Assembly (NCBI RefSeq): GCF_005047355.1
Contig: NZ_SUMC01000030.1
Span: forward strand, 1-64,000
Direction: 5' to 3'
Length of the DNA stretch: 64,000 bases
From: Actinacidiphila oryziradicis
Lineage (GTDB): Bacteria; Actinomycetota; Actinomycetes; Streptomycetales; Streptomycetaceae
Part shown: piece after piece, positions 35,278-44,411 of the stretch
Layout of the letters: every line of letters starts with the position of its first letter
Position numbering within the stretch: position 1 is the first letter of the stretch
The notes under the pieces: generated by a model
The model's input: the letters and a program-made list of their open reading frames with translations, nothing else
The model's database searches: none
What the model was told of the DNA's origin: nothing
Program-made: the position numbers and the translations under genes

Positions 35278-36678
35278 TCACATCGCCACCGGGTCGGACC
35301 GGGGGACGAATCGGCCGGCCGCGACGCCGGGAACGAGCATGCCGTCGCGGACGATCAACTCGCCGCGCCGTAGGACGTGGACGACCCGGCCGGTCACCTT
35401 GTACCCTTCGTATGCACTGTAATCGACGTCCATATGGTGTCCGGCCTGCGTGATGGTCCACTGCGTCGCGGGGTCGAACACCACGAGGTCGGCGTCGGCG
35501 CCGACGTTGATCCGGCCCTTCTCGGCGAGGCCCATGAGGCGTGCGGGTCCAGTGGAGACGAGTGACACCCACTGGTTCAGCCCGAGTCGATGGCGCGCCA
35601 CCCCCTCGCTGTAGAGCAACTCGATCCGGTGGCGGATACCGGGCACGCCGTTCGGGATCAGGGAGAAGTTGTCGATGCCGACGTCCTTTTGCCCGTGGAA
35701 GTCGAACGGGCAGTGATCGGTCGAGACCACCTGTAGCTGTCCGAGCCGGAGGGCGTGCCACAGTGCCGACACGTCGCTCGACTGGCGCAACGGCGGATTC
35801 ATCACGTACTTGGCCGGCTCGAATCCGGGGAGTTCGTACCTCGTCCGATCGATCATGAGGTAATGGATGCAGGTCTCCCCGACTGCGACTTGTCCGCGCT
35901 CGCGCGCGCGCAGGATCTCGGTGAGCGAGTCTGCGGACGAAACGTGCACGAAGTAGACCGGCGCACCGGCTAGCCGGGCGAGGGCCAGGGAGCGGTACGT
36001 ACCTTCGGTCTCGCTGATCGCGGGCCGGGTCAGTTCATGCTGGTTGGGGCCGGTTCGGCCGGCCGCGATCGCCCGATCGACCAGGACGTCGTTGACGACG
36101 CCGTTCTCGGCGTGAACGAGGCACAGGGCACCGAGGCGTCGGGAGAAGTCCAGAGCGCGGAACAGGGTCGCGTCGTCGGCCATCAGCCCGCGGCGAGGAT
36201 AGGCCAAATAGATCTTGAACGTGCAGATGCCGTCGGCGACGACGTCCCGGAGTTCCTCGAGGTGGCTCTCGCTGATGTCGTTCAGGACGAGATGGAAGCC
36301 GAAATCGGTGAGGGCAGCACCCTCGGCGAGTGCTCGACGCGTCTGTACCGACTCGGCTAGGGACAGCTGCGGCTGCTGGTAGGCGAAGTCGATGACGGTG
36401 GTCGTGCCGCCCAGAGCCGCGGCCTCCGTGCCGGACCTGAAGTCATCGGCCGTCCGCTGGCCCTGGCTGCTCGCCTCGAGATGCACGTGCGGGTCGACAC
36501 CGCCGGGGATTACGAGATGCCCGGCGGCGTCGATGCGGTGTCCTGCCGAGATGTTGGTGGCGTTGCCACCGTCGCCGATCCAGCAGATCCGGCCGTCGCG
36601 GACGCCGATGTCGGCGCAGTAGGTCGCGTCGGCGGTCACAATCGTCCCGCCTGCGACGAGCGTGTCGACGTTCATCAT
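35278..36678 (-). CDS. Dihydropyrimidinase/D-hydantoinase-type amidohydrolase
   Basis: This encodes 466 residues. All metal-site residues of cyclic amidohydrolases are present: His64 and His66 (PHVHLE), the carboxylated Lys155 (CTFKIYLAY), His189 (LVHAENG), His245 (FVHVSSA) and Asp321 (VSTDHCPF). The family opens cyclic amide rings such as dihydropyrimidines, hydantoins and allantoin. It is the last gene of a five-gene operon with a 15-base gap to the hydrolase gene upstream. No N-carbamoyl amidohydrolase accompanies it, so the pathway is not the standard pyrimidine route. Confidence 0.9.
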   Translation of the reverse strand: MMNVDTLVAGGTIVTADATYCADIGVRDGRICWIGDGGNATNISAGHRIDAAGHLVIPGGVDPHVHLEASSQGQRTADDFRSGTEAAALGGTTTVIDFAYQQPQLSLAESVQTRRALAEGAALTDFGFHLVLNDISESHLEELRDVVADGICTFKIYLAYPRRGLMADDATLFRALDFSRRLGALCLVHAENGVVNDVLVDRAIAAGRTGPNQHELTRPAISETEGTYRSLALARLAGAPVYFVHVSSADSLTEILRARERGQVAVGETCIHYLMIDRTRYELPGFEPAKYVMNPPLRQSSDVSALWHALRLGQLQVVSTDHCPFDFHGQKDVGIDNFSLIPNGVPGIRHRIELLYSEGVARHRLGLNQWVSLVSTGPARLMGLAEKGRINVGADADLVVFDPATQWTITQAGHHMDVDYSAYEGYKVTGRVVHVLRRGELIVRDGMLVPGVAAGRFVPRSDPVAM

Positions 36679-36693
36679 GTGTCCCTCTCCTGG

Positions 36694-37542
36694 CTACCGC
36701 GCAGCCTGCGGTCGACCGATGACGGTTTCGAAGAAGCGACGTGCGGCGGGGAAGATCTTTGTGACCTCGTGGGCTGCTCCCGGGACCAGGTCAACGCGGG
36801 CGTTGATGCCGTGGGCGGTGAAGTTCGCGGCGAGCGTGTTGGCTCGTTCGATCCGTGTCTTGCCTGCCGCGCCGGCGCCGTCGAGCCAGTTGGTGTCGTC
36901 GGGGTTGTTGATCTCCCAGGTTTCGGTGTCGTTTTCTCCGACGACGATCTGGACGGCGACGGAGCGGAGCTGGTCCAGGTTGAGTTGGATGCCGAACTTG
37001 TCCTGGATGTCGCTGGTGCCCAGCCACCAGGGTCGCGTGTCGTCGATCTGGGTGATGCGTCCGGGTGCCCCGACGGAGACGGCGGTGAGTCGGTCGGGGT
37101 GGAGGAGGAAGAAGCGATGCGCGAATTGGCCGCCTCCGGAGAACCCGAAGAGGAGGAAGCGGTCGGTGGTCACGTCGTAGGACTCGGCGACCTCGTCAAT
37201 GATGGCCAGGAGGATCTCGTCGTAGCGGATGCCGTGGTATTCGATGAACTTGTAGTTGTGCAGGTCTCCGGGTTCGATGATGCCGCCAGGGAACAGCGGG
37301 GCCAGGATCAGGGAGTTGTTCTCCTCGGCGAACTCCGCGAACGCGTTGCAGTAGTCGGAGTTCGTGCGATCGGTCCCGTGGATGACGACGGTGAGGGACA
37401 GAGGCACATCGGGACGCCGGTTTTTGGGTGAGTACAGGGTGTAGGAGAACCGCTGGTCGACGCGGCTGGCGTAGACGGGGGTGGCTCCGAGCTTGTAGAA
37501 CTCGGCGGTGTTGCGGGGGCGGTCGTTGAGGGTAACGGTCAT
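36694..37542 (-). CDS. Alpha/beta hydrolase (esterase/PHB-depolymerase-like)
   Basis: This encodes 282 residues with no signal peptide. The nucleophile elbow is GFSGGG with Ser135, the oxyanion segment is VVIHGTDRT and the catalytic His is His258 in GAAHEV. The size and GxSxGG elbow fit the esterase/LpqC-like branch; it could cut an ester or amide. It is the fourth gene of the operon, 16 bases after the second deacetylase-like gene, and so probably acts on an intermediate of the same pathway. Confidence 0.85.
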   Translation of the reverse strand: MTVTLNDRPRNTAEFYKLGATPVYASRVDQRFSYTLYSPKNRRPDVPLSLTVVIHGTDRTNSDYCNAFAEFAEENNSLILAPLFPGGIIEPGDLHNYKFIEYHGIRYDEILLAIIDEVAESYDVTTDRFLLFGFSGGGQFAHRFFLLHPDRLTAVSVGAPGRITQIDDTRPWWLGTSDIQDKFGIQLNLDQLRSVAVQIVVGENDTETWEINNPDDTNWLDGAGAAGKTRIERANTLAANFTAHGINARVDLVPGAAHEVTKIFPAARRFFETVIGRPQAAR

Positions 37543-37558
37543 GGTGTGTGGTTGTTTC

Positions 37559-38461
37559 CTAGCTGTGGTGTGTGGTTGATGCGGCCCACCGATGGCGGGA
37601 CTGGTCCAGCCATCGGTCTGCTTGGTTGGTGTCGGTGGCCCACGCGGCGATCTCGGGGAGGGTGGCCAGCCAGGTCAGCTCCTCGGACCGGGCTAGCTCC
37701 AGGAGCTCTTCGAGCATGCTGATGCGGCCCGGTTTGCCGATGACGGAGGCTTCGAAGCGGGGCACGACGAGATTCCCCAGTCCGCGGTTGGCGACGAGCA
37801 CGTCTTCCCAGTTGCGCAGCACGGTCTCGTACGGGGCGATGCGCGATCGGCCCGGCGGGTAGGTGGCCGGGGGCATGTTGAAGGCCAGGTAGGTGTAGTC
37901 CGTCAGCTCCCAGTTGTACGGGATGTCAAGCATCGGTATGGAGCCGGACGCGTCGGTCCAGAGCGAGGGTGCATTGCCGGCAGGGATCGTGGACGTCCAC
38001 GTCACTCCCGCGCCGACCAGCAAGGGAACCCACGCGTCGGTGATCCGTGACCCGGCAATTCGGGCACCGGACGGCCGGCTGCCAGCGGCTTCTGCGACGG
38101 TGTCGAGCGCCTTATTGATCTGATCGACTGTGTTGCGCGTGGCAGCGTCGATGTCGATTCCGGTCAGCAGGACCGCGACTTGGTGTCCCTCGGCGGTGAT
38201 GTCTTCAACGACGCTGCGGTAGCGGGATGCGACAGTCGGCGGCACGAACCAGGTGGCTCGGGTGCTGGTCTGTGCGAGTACCTCCAGGAGTCGGGGCACG
38301 CCGCGTAGAACGCCGTAATGGCCGATGGACAGGGTCTTGGGCAGTCGTACCGCTTCGGGGTAGCGATCGATCCAGAACCATTCGGCGTGCACGTCGATGG
38401 TCAAGGCGAACCCGCTGGTGTGTCCGGCGGGCCAGGTGAGCGTGGGCTCTGCTTCGGTCAT
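37559..38461 (-). CDS. Polysaccharide-deacetylase-like protein with altered metal site
   Basis: This encodes 300 residues from ATG at 38461, overlapping the stop of the upstream paralogue by 4 bases (ATGA). The first NodB-type motif is partly kept (FALTIDVHAEW, Asp23), and the fold continues (ATWFVPP, DIPYNWELTDY). The HxxxxH motif is missing: after GHQ at residue 91 the sequence reads VAVLLTGID where the paralogue has LGQHGYLHE. It may bind no metal through this site and could be a non-catalytic partner of the paralogue or an enzyme with changed ligands. Confidence 0.8.
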   Translation of the reverse strand: MTEAEPTLTWPAGHTSGFALTIDVHAEWFWIDRYPEAVRLPKTLSIGHYGVLRGVPRLLEVLAQTSTRATWFVPPTVASRYRSVVEDITAEGHQVAVLLTGIDIDAATRNTVDQINKALDTVAEAAGSRPSGARIAGSRITDAWVPLLVGAGVTWTSTIPAGNAPSLWTDASGSIPMLDIPYNWELTDYTYLAFNMPPATYPPGRSRIAPYETVLRNWEDVLVANRGLGNLVVPRFEASVIGKPGRISMLEELLELARSEELTWLATLPEIAAWATDTNQADRWLDQSRHRWAASTTHHS

Positions 38462-39345
38462 GCGGTCACCTCGATCATGTTCTCGGCGCTCTGGCCGGAG
38501 GTGCGCCACCAGTTGGCGATTTGCGAGCCGGTGGCGAACCAGACATCAGGTTTGCTGCGCATGTAGGCCAGCAGCTCGCGCAGCGCTCTCAGGTTGGCGG
38601 GCCGCCCAGAGATCTCCGGGTGCAACATGAGTGTGTAGGTGAGCCCGTATCGGTAGTAGCCGTCGAACTCGCGACGCCAGTTGTCATGGGTGCCCCTGAT
38701 GCTGGAGATGCGGTCCAGGCTCGGTGGCAGCTGCGGAGAATCCGCGTAGATGAACTGGTGGTAGTCGTCGAGCTCCCAGTGGGCGCAGATCTCGACGAGG
38801 TCTGTGGTGGCGCCGTCGATCAACCAGGTGGCGGGTCGGTCGTCGCCGCGCATGATGCTGGTGTACTCGAAGCCGGCCTCGAGTAGCAGCTTCGGGGTTT
38901 CGGGTGTCGGGTCGCCGCCAGGGCTGCGGAATGCCTTGGTGCGCACGCCGAGGTAGTGGTCGAAGATCTCGAATGAGCGGGCGAGGATCTCTTGCTGCCG
39001 GTCGACGCTCTCGGAGGAGAACAGTTCGTGGAGGTATCCGTGCTGACCGAGCTCGTGGCCGGCGTCGCGGACGGCTTCGAAGGCTGTCGGCCACTGTTCG
39101 ACGTTCTTGGACGGGATAAAGAACGTGCTGGGCACCTCGAAGTCGGTCAGTGCCTGCAGGATCGCCGGAAGACCACGGTAGATGCCGTTGGCGGCGTCGT
39201 TGAACAGTGAGATGTCGTCCAGGACGCCGTGTTGTTTGTCGTCGGTGACTGCGGTCGGTCCGTCGACGTCAAAGCTCACCCAGACCGCGCATCGGGCACC
39301 GTCCGGCCAGCGCGGACGGGTGTCGTGCGTGATGGTGTGGCTCAC
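38458..39345 (-). CDS. Polysaccharide deacetylase/PuuE-like amidohydrolase
   Basis: This encodes 295 residues from GTG at 39345. It has an intact NodB-type metal site: Asp26/Asp28 in VSFDVDGP and His102 and His106 in GQHGYLHE, followed by FRSPGGDPTPET. The length and motifs fit the branch that includes the cofactor-independent allantoinase PuuE and cytoplasmic amide hydrolases rather than cell-wall deacetylases, and no signal peptide is present. It is translationally coupled to the next gene. A role in opening or trimming an N-containing compound is inferred from the hydantoinase in the operon. Confidence 0.85.
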   Translation of the reverse strand: MSHTITHDTRPRWPDGARCAVWVSFDVDGPTAVTDDKQHGVLDDISLFNDAANGIYRGLPAILQALTDFEVPSTFFIPSKNVEQWPTAFEAVRDAGHELGQHGYLHELFSSESVDRQQEILARSFEIFDHYLGVRTKAFRSPGGDPTPETPKLLLEAGFEYTSIMRGDDRPATWLIDGATTDLVEICAHWELDDYHQFIYADSPQLPPSLDRISSIRGTHDNWRREFDGYYRYGLTYTLMLHPEISGRPANLRALRELLAYMRSKPDVWFATGSQIANWWRTSGQSAENMIEVTA

Positions 39346-39371
39346 AGGGGTGTTCCGTTCTGATCTAGCAG

Positions 39372-40739
39372 TTACGGCGCGCGGAGGATAGCCGGGGCGT
39401 CTGCGTGCGGGAGGACATCTGGGGCGTCCGCGTGCCGGCGGATGTTGATGACGACCGCGACGGCGGCGACGGCGGCGATCGCGCCGGGCAATGCGTACGC
39501 CACATATGCGGGGAACGTGCCGATATGCGCGTCCAGCACAACCCCGCCGATGTAGGGGGCGGCCATGGCGCCGATGCGTGCGATGCCCAAGCACCAGCCC
39601 AGACCGGCGCCCCGCACCGCCGTGGGATAGGCGCCTGCCGCGAAGGCGTTCTCGGTGACGGAGGCGTTGACGACGACGCCTCCGGCGATGAAGGCGAGCA
39701 CCGCGACGGTGAATGATCCTGAGGCGAAGCCGAGGGCGAAGATCGCGGCCACAGACAGGACGTAGTTGGCCACGAACACTCGAGTCAGGCCCAACCGGGC
39801 GACGATCCAACCATTGAGGATGTTGACGACGAGGCCGCCCATGAGGAGGCAGACCGTCATCGTCAGGCTCGATGTCAACGACCTGCCTGAGGCCACAAGC
39901 AACGAAGGCAGCCAGGTCTGGACGCCGTAATAGGGAATGAGGCAGCACGCGAAGATCAGGCCGAGAAGAATCGTGCGCACCCGGAGGCTCTTGGTAAACA
40001 CCTGCGCCAAAGGCGCCCTCGCGATGCCGGTCTCCGGGACGTAGAGCTCATCGGTGACCGGATCGATCGGGCCGAGCTCGCTCGGAATACGCTGCAGTGT
40101 ACGCAGCGCCTTGCGATCCAGTCCCTTCCGGACCTGTATGTTCGGCGACTCCGGCAGCCAGAGCATGAGGAAGGGGATCAGGACCAGGAACAGGGCACTG
40201 GTGAACACGACCGGACGCCAGCCTGCCGTCTCAACGATCTGACGAGCCACCAGCACGGCAACCACCCCGCCCAGGTTCGCCCCGCACATAATCCAAATCG
40301 TGAACGACGAGGCCCACCTCCTGGGCGCGAGTTCCCGCGCCAGTGCGGCAGCGACCGCGAACAGACCCCCGATCCCCGCACCGGCCAGAACGCGGCACAA
40401 GGCGAACATGGCCGGCCCCGGAGAGAAGGCCGACGCGACCGTGGCCAGCGAGAACAGGCTCACACCCACGATCAGGCACGGCTTCCGTCCGATACGGTCC
40501 GAAACGGTTCCGGCAACCATCGCCCCGATGAGCATGCCAAAGAAGGTGGCCGAGCCTAGCAGCCCAGCCTCCGTATGGCTGATGTGCCAGGTCCGGGTCA
40601 GCACGGGCAACACTGCCCCGAACACGTTGAGGTCATAACCGTCAGCCACAAAACACAGGTTGATGAGGAGGATGACCCCGACGTGATACCTGCAGATTGA
40701 GCTTCGAGAGATGTACTCATCGACATTGATACGTGACAT
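39372..40739 (-). CDS. MFS transporter, aromatic acid:H+ symporter-like
   Basis: This encodes 455 residues with 12 predicted membrane helices. Motifs typical of the AAHS branch are present: the DGYDLNVFGAVLP signature in helix 1 and SDRIGRKP between helices 2 and 3. AAHS carriers import small carboxylic acids with protons. It is the first gene of the operon (26 bases before the next gene) and probably imports the substrate. The upstream region is unusually AT-rich. Confidence 0.92.
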   Translation of the reverse strand: MSRINVDEYISRSSICRYHVGVILLINLCFVADGYDLNVFGAVLPVLTRTWHISHTEAGLLGSATFFGMLIGAMVAGTVSDRIGRKPCLIVGVSLFSLATVASAFSPGPAMFALCRVLAGAGIGGLFAVAAALARELAPRRWASSFTIWIMCGANLGGVVAVLVARQIVETAGWRPVVFTSALFLVLIPFLMLWLPESPNIQVRKGLDRKALRTLQRIPSELGPIDPVTDELYVPETGIARAPLAQVFTKSLRVRTILLGLIFACCLIPYYGVQTWLPSLLVASGRSLTSSLTMTVCLLMGGLVVNILNGWIVARLGLTRVFVANYVLSVAAIFALGFASGSFTVAVLAFIAGGVVVNASVTENAFAAGAYPTAVRGAGLGWCLGIARIGAMAAPYIGGVVLDAHIGTFPAYVAYALPGAIAAVAAVAVVINIRRHADAPDVLPHADAPAILRAP

Positions 40740-40759
40740 GAGGATTAGCCTGGACGCTG

Positions 40760-40850
40760 GCGCAGCGCAGTGACAATTATTTTCACAAAAACTTGCTAAA
40801 ATATTGAAATAGCGATAGCTGTGTGCTATGTGCAGTGGGACTGTCTAGCC
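40760..40850 (-). promoter_or_regulatory. AT-rich control region of the catabolic operon
   Basis: The stretch upstream of the MFS gene holds runs such as TTATTTTCAC and TAAAATATTGAAATAG, which stand out in this GC-rich genome. A dyad ATAGC-N5-GCTAT lies at about 40813-40827, and GTGA/TCAC half-sites surround the first AT block. It probably contains the operon promoter and an operator. No exact -35/-10 pair is claimed. Confidence 0.5.
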
Positions 40851-40852
40851 CT

Positions 40853-41110
40853 TCAGTTGTAGATCCTTGAGGGGGTTGTAGTTCCGGTCTGGCCGTGTGG
40901 CGGTGGTCGGATGGCCGCGTTATGGGCTCGGTGGCAGGCACGGGCGTGGGCTTTGTGGCGGCGGCGCCAGGCGGACCAGTGCAGGACGTGGGCGGTGCGC
41001 TCGTCGTGTGGCGGCTGGGGACGGAACGCGACGATCAGTCGGCCGATCTCGTAGGCGGTGAACCGGACAGGCGGGATGCTGGGGCGATGATCGATCGCCT
41101 CGTCCACCAC
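40853..41110 (-). pseudogene. Transposase C-terminal remnant
   Basis: A short frame with FTAYEIGRLIVAFRPQP and HVLHWSAWRRRHKAHARACH, which resembles the last 60 residues of DDE transposases found widely in Streptomyces. The family is uncertain and the catalytic part is missing. Confidence 0.6.
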
Positions 41111-41350
41111 GCCGAGGTCTACTCCCTCAAGGGCGAGTCCAACCGCATGCGAGCCGCGAAATCGGCCGCGTCCCCACGGCCACCGACAACGAGTGACACG
41201 AACGACCGAGGCCGCGGTGGCTCACAATTGAACCGTTCGAACCGGTCCCAAATTCAATTCAGCCGTTGCCGACAGGTTGTCGCACCGGGTGCGCGGGGTT
41301 CCACGGGCCCTGGTGGTTTCCTTTCGTGTCGTAGGATGGGTTTCCGCTGG

Positions 41351-41470
41351 TCAGCCAGGTGCGAGGGCGTGCAGCCGGGTGATCGCTGCGGCGATGTGGG
41401 TGGCCCAGGGCCAGGTGGCTGCGAGGCGCAGCCGCAGATGATCGCCGTTGAGAAAACCTCAGTGAGAAGG
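41351..41470 (-). pseudogene. IS1380-like transposase tail
   Basis: Read on the minus strand the segment gives LNGDHLRLRLAATWPWATHI then TRLHALAPG and a stop. This strongly resembles the C-terminal end of IS1380-family transposases. Only about 36 residues remain. Confidence 0.5.
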
Positions 41471-41477
41471 AGGGCGA

Positions 41478-42545
41478 ATGGTCGTCCGACTGCGCCTACC
41501 CGACGCGGGGCCGCCGTTTCGAGCCACAGTGTCTCCGCTTGCGGAGATGTGTGCCGGACTTCATGTCCTGGTCGCCCCCGGGCATCATCCGGGCAGCCGG
41601 CATTGGGTCGCGCTCGCTCACGAGAAGTCATACAGTTCACTGCTGGCGCAAACGCTCAATTGGGCACCGTTGTGGGACGCGTTCCGGGCACAGTTCTTGT
41701 ATCCGCTGAACTGGAAATCCTCGCCAAGAGCGGGCATCACCAGGAACCTCGAAGCGCTCAGCCGACTGCCCATCGCCGAGTTCCAGGACATGGTCGCCGA
41801 CGCACTTTATGTCGGTGCGCTCAAGGGCGGCAGGCGACCCGACGATCAGAGGCTCCTCGGCGAAATGTCCCTAATCTCTGCCCGCCACCACAACCTCGCT
41901 GCGCAAATGCTGCGCGACCCAGAACAGCTACTACAGGAAATCGTCATGTTTCTCGACGACTTCTACCACCGACTCTTCGAGCGCGAATGGGTCACCATCC
42001 ACGGGATCGTCACCCGCGAAGCAAGCGCAATGACAGGAGCGCTTCGCAACGATCCGCTCGCAGCCGTGCAAGCACTACCACTCGTGATCGTCGGCCCGGG
42101 CAAGAACGTGATCCGAATCGACAAGCTCTACACAGAAGCCAGTGCCCCCACCACGGGGCCGATCCTTCTGATTCCAACCGTGCTCGGCCACCCGCACCTC
42201 GTCGTCAAACACGGACCAGGACGTCCCTCACTCATCCACTACCCAGCCCGCGACCGAAGCGCTGAGACTCTCAGCACCGTCGAAGACGTCTCCGCACGGC
42301 TGGCATCCCTCAACAACATCACCCGACTGACGATCTGCCGACTACTGCTACGCCAGCCCGCTTCCACCAACGCCATCGCCCGATACCTCGACCGCACACC
42401 CTCCGAAGTCTCACGCCAACTCAGCCAGCTCCGGGCCGCCGGCCTCGTGGCAACCGTCCGCACACGTAATGGAGTACTCCATCACCTCAACACAGCCGTC
42501 CTGGAGTCCCTCGGCGAAGACATCCTCGCCTCCATCCAAGGATGA
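41478..42545 (+). CDS. ArsR/DUF5937-type winged-helix regulator
   Basis: This encodes 355 residues from ATG at 41478 with GAAGGAGGG upstream. A long N-terminal region of unknown function (DUF5937-like) is followed by a C-terminal winged helix at about 270-350 (LNNITRLTICRLLL, DRTPSEVSRQLSQLRAAGLV, TVRTRNGVLHHLN). Such proteins are one-component regulators. It is divergent from the catabolic operon with IS remnants between, and is the only intact regulator near it, so it is a candidate controller of that operon (inference). Confidence 0.8.
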   Translation: MVVRLRLPDAGPPFRATVSPLAEMCAGLHVLVAPGHHPGSRHWVALAHEKSYSSLLAQTLNWAPLWDAFRAQFLYPLNWKSSPRAGITRNLEALSRLPIAEFQDMVADALYVGALKGGRRPDDQRLLGEMSLISARHHNLAAQMLRDPEQLLQEIVMFLDDFYHRLFEREWVTIHGIVTREASAMTGALRNDPLAAVQALPLVIVGPGKNVIRIDKLYTEASAPTTGPILLIPTVLGHPHLVVKHGPGRPSLIHYPARDRSAETLSTVEDVSARLASLNNITRLTICRLLLRQPASTNAIARYLDRTPSEVSRQLSQLRAAGLVATVRTRNGVLHHLNTAVLESLGEDILASIQG

Positions 42546-42588
42546 GGATCCCCTCGTATCGTGAAGGGAGGGACTTAAGGGGAGTCAG

Positions 42589-42849
42589 TTGCCTGAAAAG
42601 CGGCGGCAGTATGATGCGGAGTTCCGCGCGGGGGCGGTGAGGATCGTCCAGGAGACGGGCAAACCGATGGCCCAGGTGGCCCGTGACCTGGGCGTGAACG
42701 AGGGCACATTGGTCAATTGGGTGACGCGGGCACGGCGGGCGGCCGATGTGACCGCCACCGTGCGCCGACTGCGGGAAGAGAATGCCCGGTTGCGCAAGGA
42801 CAACGCCGAGCTCGAGGTGCGGCGGCAGCACCGCGTAGCCGATCCGTAG
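42589..42849 (+). mobile_element. IS3-family transposase orfA fragment
   Basis: The TTG start with AAGGGGAG upstream gives MPEKRRQYDAEFRAGAVRIV, then a helix-turn-helix (ARDLGVNEGTLVNWV) and the leucine-zipper start, breaking off after NAELE near 42815. The remaining codons to 42849 belong to the interrupted MocR gene read backwards. orfB is absent. The fragment truncates the 3' end of the regulator pseudogene. Confidence 0.85.
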
Positions 42850-43908
42850 CGCGGGGAAGAGCGTCTTGCTGAAGCTGCCCACGTAGACGACGGTGTCCCG
42901 GTGTCGCTCGGCGGCCAGCGCGGGAAGCCGATCGGCGGTGAAGGTGAACTCGTTGTGGTAGTCGTCCTCCAGGACCGTCGCCCCGTGCGCGTAGGCCCAC
43001 TCAAGGAGTCCACGCCGCTGCCTCTCGGACATGATGAACCCGGTCGGGAACTGGTGCGACGGCGTCACGTACACCAGCTTCACCTGCCCCGGATTGTGCC
43101 CCTGGGCCCGCACACAGGCGTCGATGTCGGCCACCCGCAGCCCCTCCTCGTCCACGGGGACAGTCACCACGGCCGCCTGCGAGCAGCCGAAGACCTGTCG
43201 CAGCACGGTGTGGCTGGGGTCCTCGATCACCACCACGTCACCCGGCCTGACCAGCATCCGGACGAGGATGTCCAGGGCCTGGGTGGCACCGCCGGTGACC
43301 ATGATGTGGTCGGGGGACGCGTCAAGGGCCCGACTCTGCCGGACCAGGGCGGCGATCTCCGTACGCAGGGTCGGGGAGCCCTCGGCCGGGCCGTAGCCGA
43401 GCGCTGCGAAGTCGGCGCGGCCGTAGGCGTCATGCATGGACTGCCGCCAGCGAGCGACGGGGAACTCCGCGAGCGCCGGGGTGCCGTGCCGGAAGTCGAG
43501 CGCGGCGCCCGGGTGGTGGGTGGGCGGTGGTTCCCATGGCTGCCACAACGCGTTGCCGCCGTCGGTGGCCCTGGGCGGCTACGGGGCGAGCGTGGCGGAC
43601 GCCGCGCGGGAGGCGCGCGGCGTGGCGGTGGGGTCGCCCCGCCGCCCCGCGACCTTGGTGCTGGAGCCGCGCCGGGCGGCGAGGATGCCGTGGGCGCGCA
43701 GTAGTTCGTAGGCGCGGGTGATGACGGTCCTCGACACATCGAGCTGCTGGGCGAGTTCGCGAGACGCCGGCACAGTGTCGCCCGGCCGCAGCTGACTGGA
43801 CCGCACCAGGGCAGTGACCTGGTCGCACACCTGCTGTTGCAGCGGTGTACCGCCGTCCCGGTCCAGAACGATGAGCAACTCCGGTGATCCCACGTCACTT
43901 TCCTCCAT
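42816..43908 (-). pseudogene. MocR/PdxR-type GntR-aminotransferase regulator, frameshifted and truncated
   Basis: The first frame from 43908 holds a GntR winged helix (GTPLQQQVCDQVTALVRSS, PASRELAQQLDVSRTVI). After a frame change near 43560-43600 the aminotransferase-like domain follows (LDFRHGTPALAEFPVARW, MVTGGATQALDIL, the PLP-lysine region YVGSFSKTLFPALRIGYAVL) and stops at the IS3 fragment near 42816. About the last 80-100 residues are missing. Confidence 0.85.
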
Positions 43909-44010
43909 TTCTCATGCCCCGGCCGAGTCTGCCACGGGGGCTCACTTCGGTGGCGCTCCGGCGATCACGGGGTGTTCGGCGGCGCGCGGGTGTCGCGTCC
44001 TGGAACCCGA

Positions 44011-44411
44011 CGGCGCTGCCGACCCTGGTCCACGACACCGCACCGAGACCGGACGTCCTCATGGTCCGGGCCGGCCTGTTGGTCGGAATCGGGACACTCG
44101 ACGCCGCCGACGCCCTGCGCGAGGCGTGGGACCTCGGCGAAGACGGGGTATGGGGCATGAGCCCCTTCGGCGGCAGCGCCTTCGATCCGGTCTGGGACCG
44201 GATCGATCCACGCACCCTCCTCCCAGACGCACGCGGGGTCTCCCGGGTACAGGCCGCCTTCCGTGCCGCCTACCACCTTCCGGGCCTCGCCACCGTCGCG
44301 GTGGGCACGGATGACCTCTCCCACCTGCGCGAACTCGTTGACGCCGTGGCTACCGACACCGACGGGCGGACGCTCGCTGACAACAGCGATGGCCGCGGCC
44401 CGGATCGATGA
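44011..44411 (+). pseudogene. Aldo/keto reductase C-terminal fragment
   Basis: About 125 residues (PDVLMVRAGLLVGIGTLDAA, EDGVWGMSPFGGSAFDP, LATVAVGTDDLSHLRELVDA) match the C-terminal half of aldo/keto-reductase-like proteins. The N-terminal barrel with the catalytic Tyr is absent. Confidence 0.55.
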
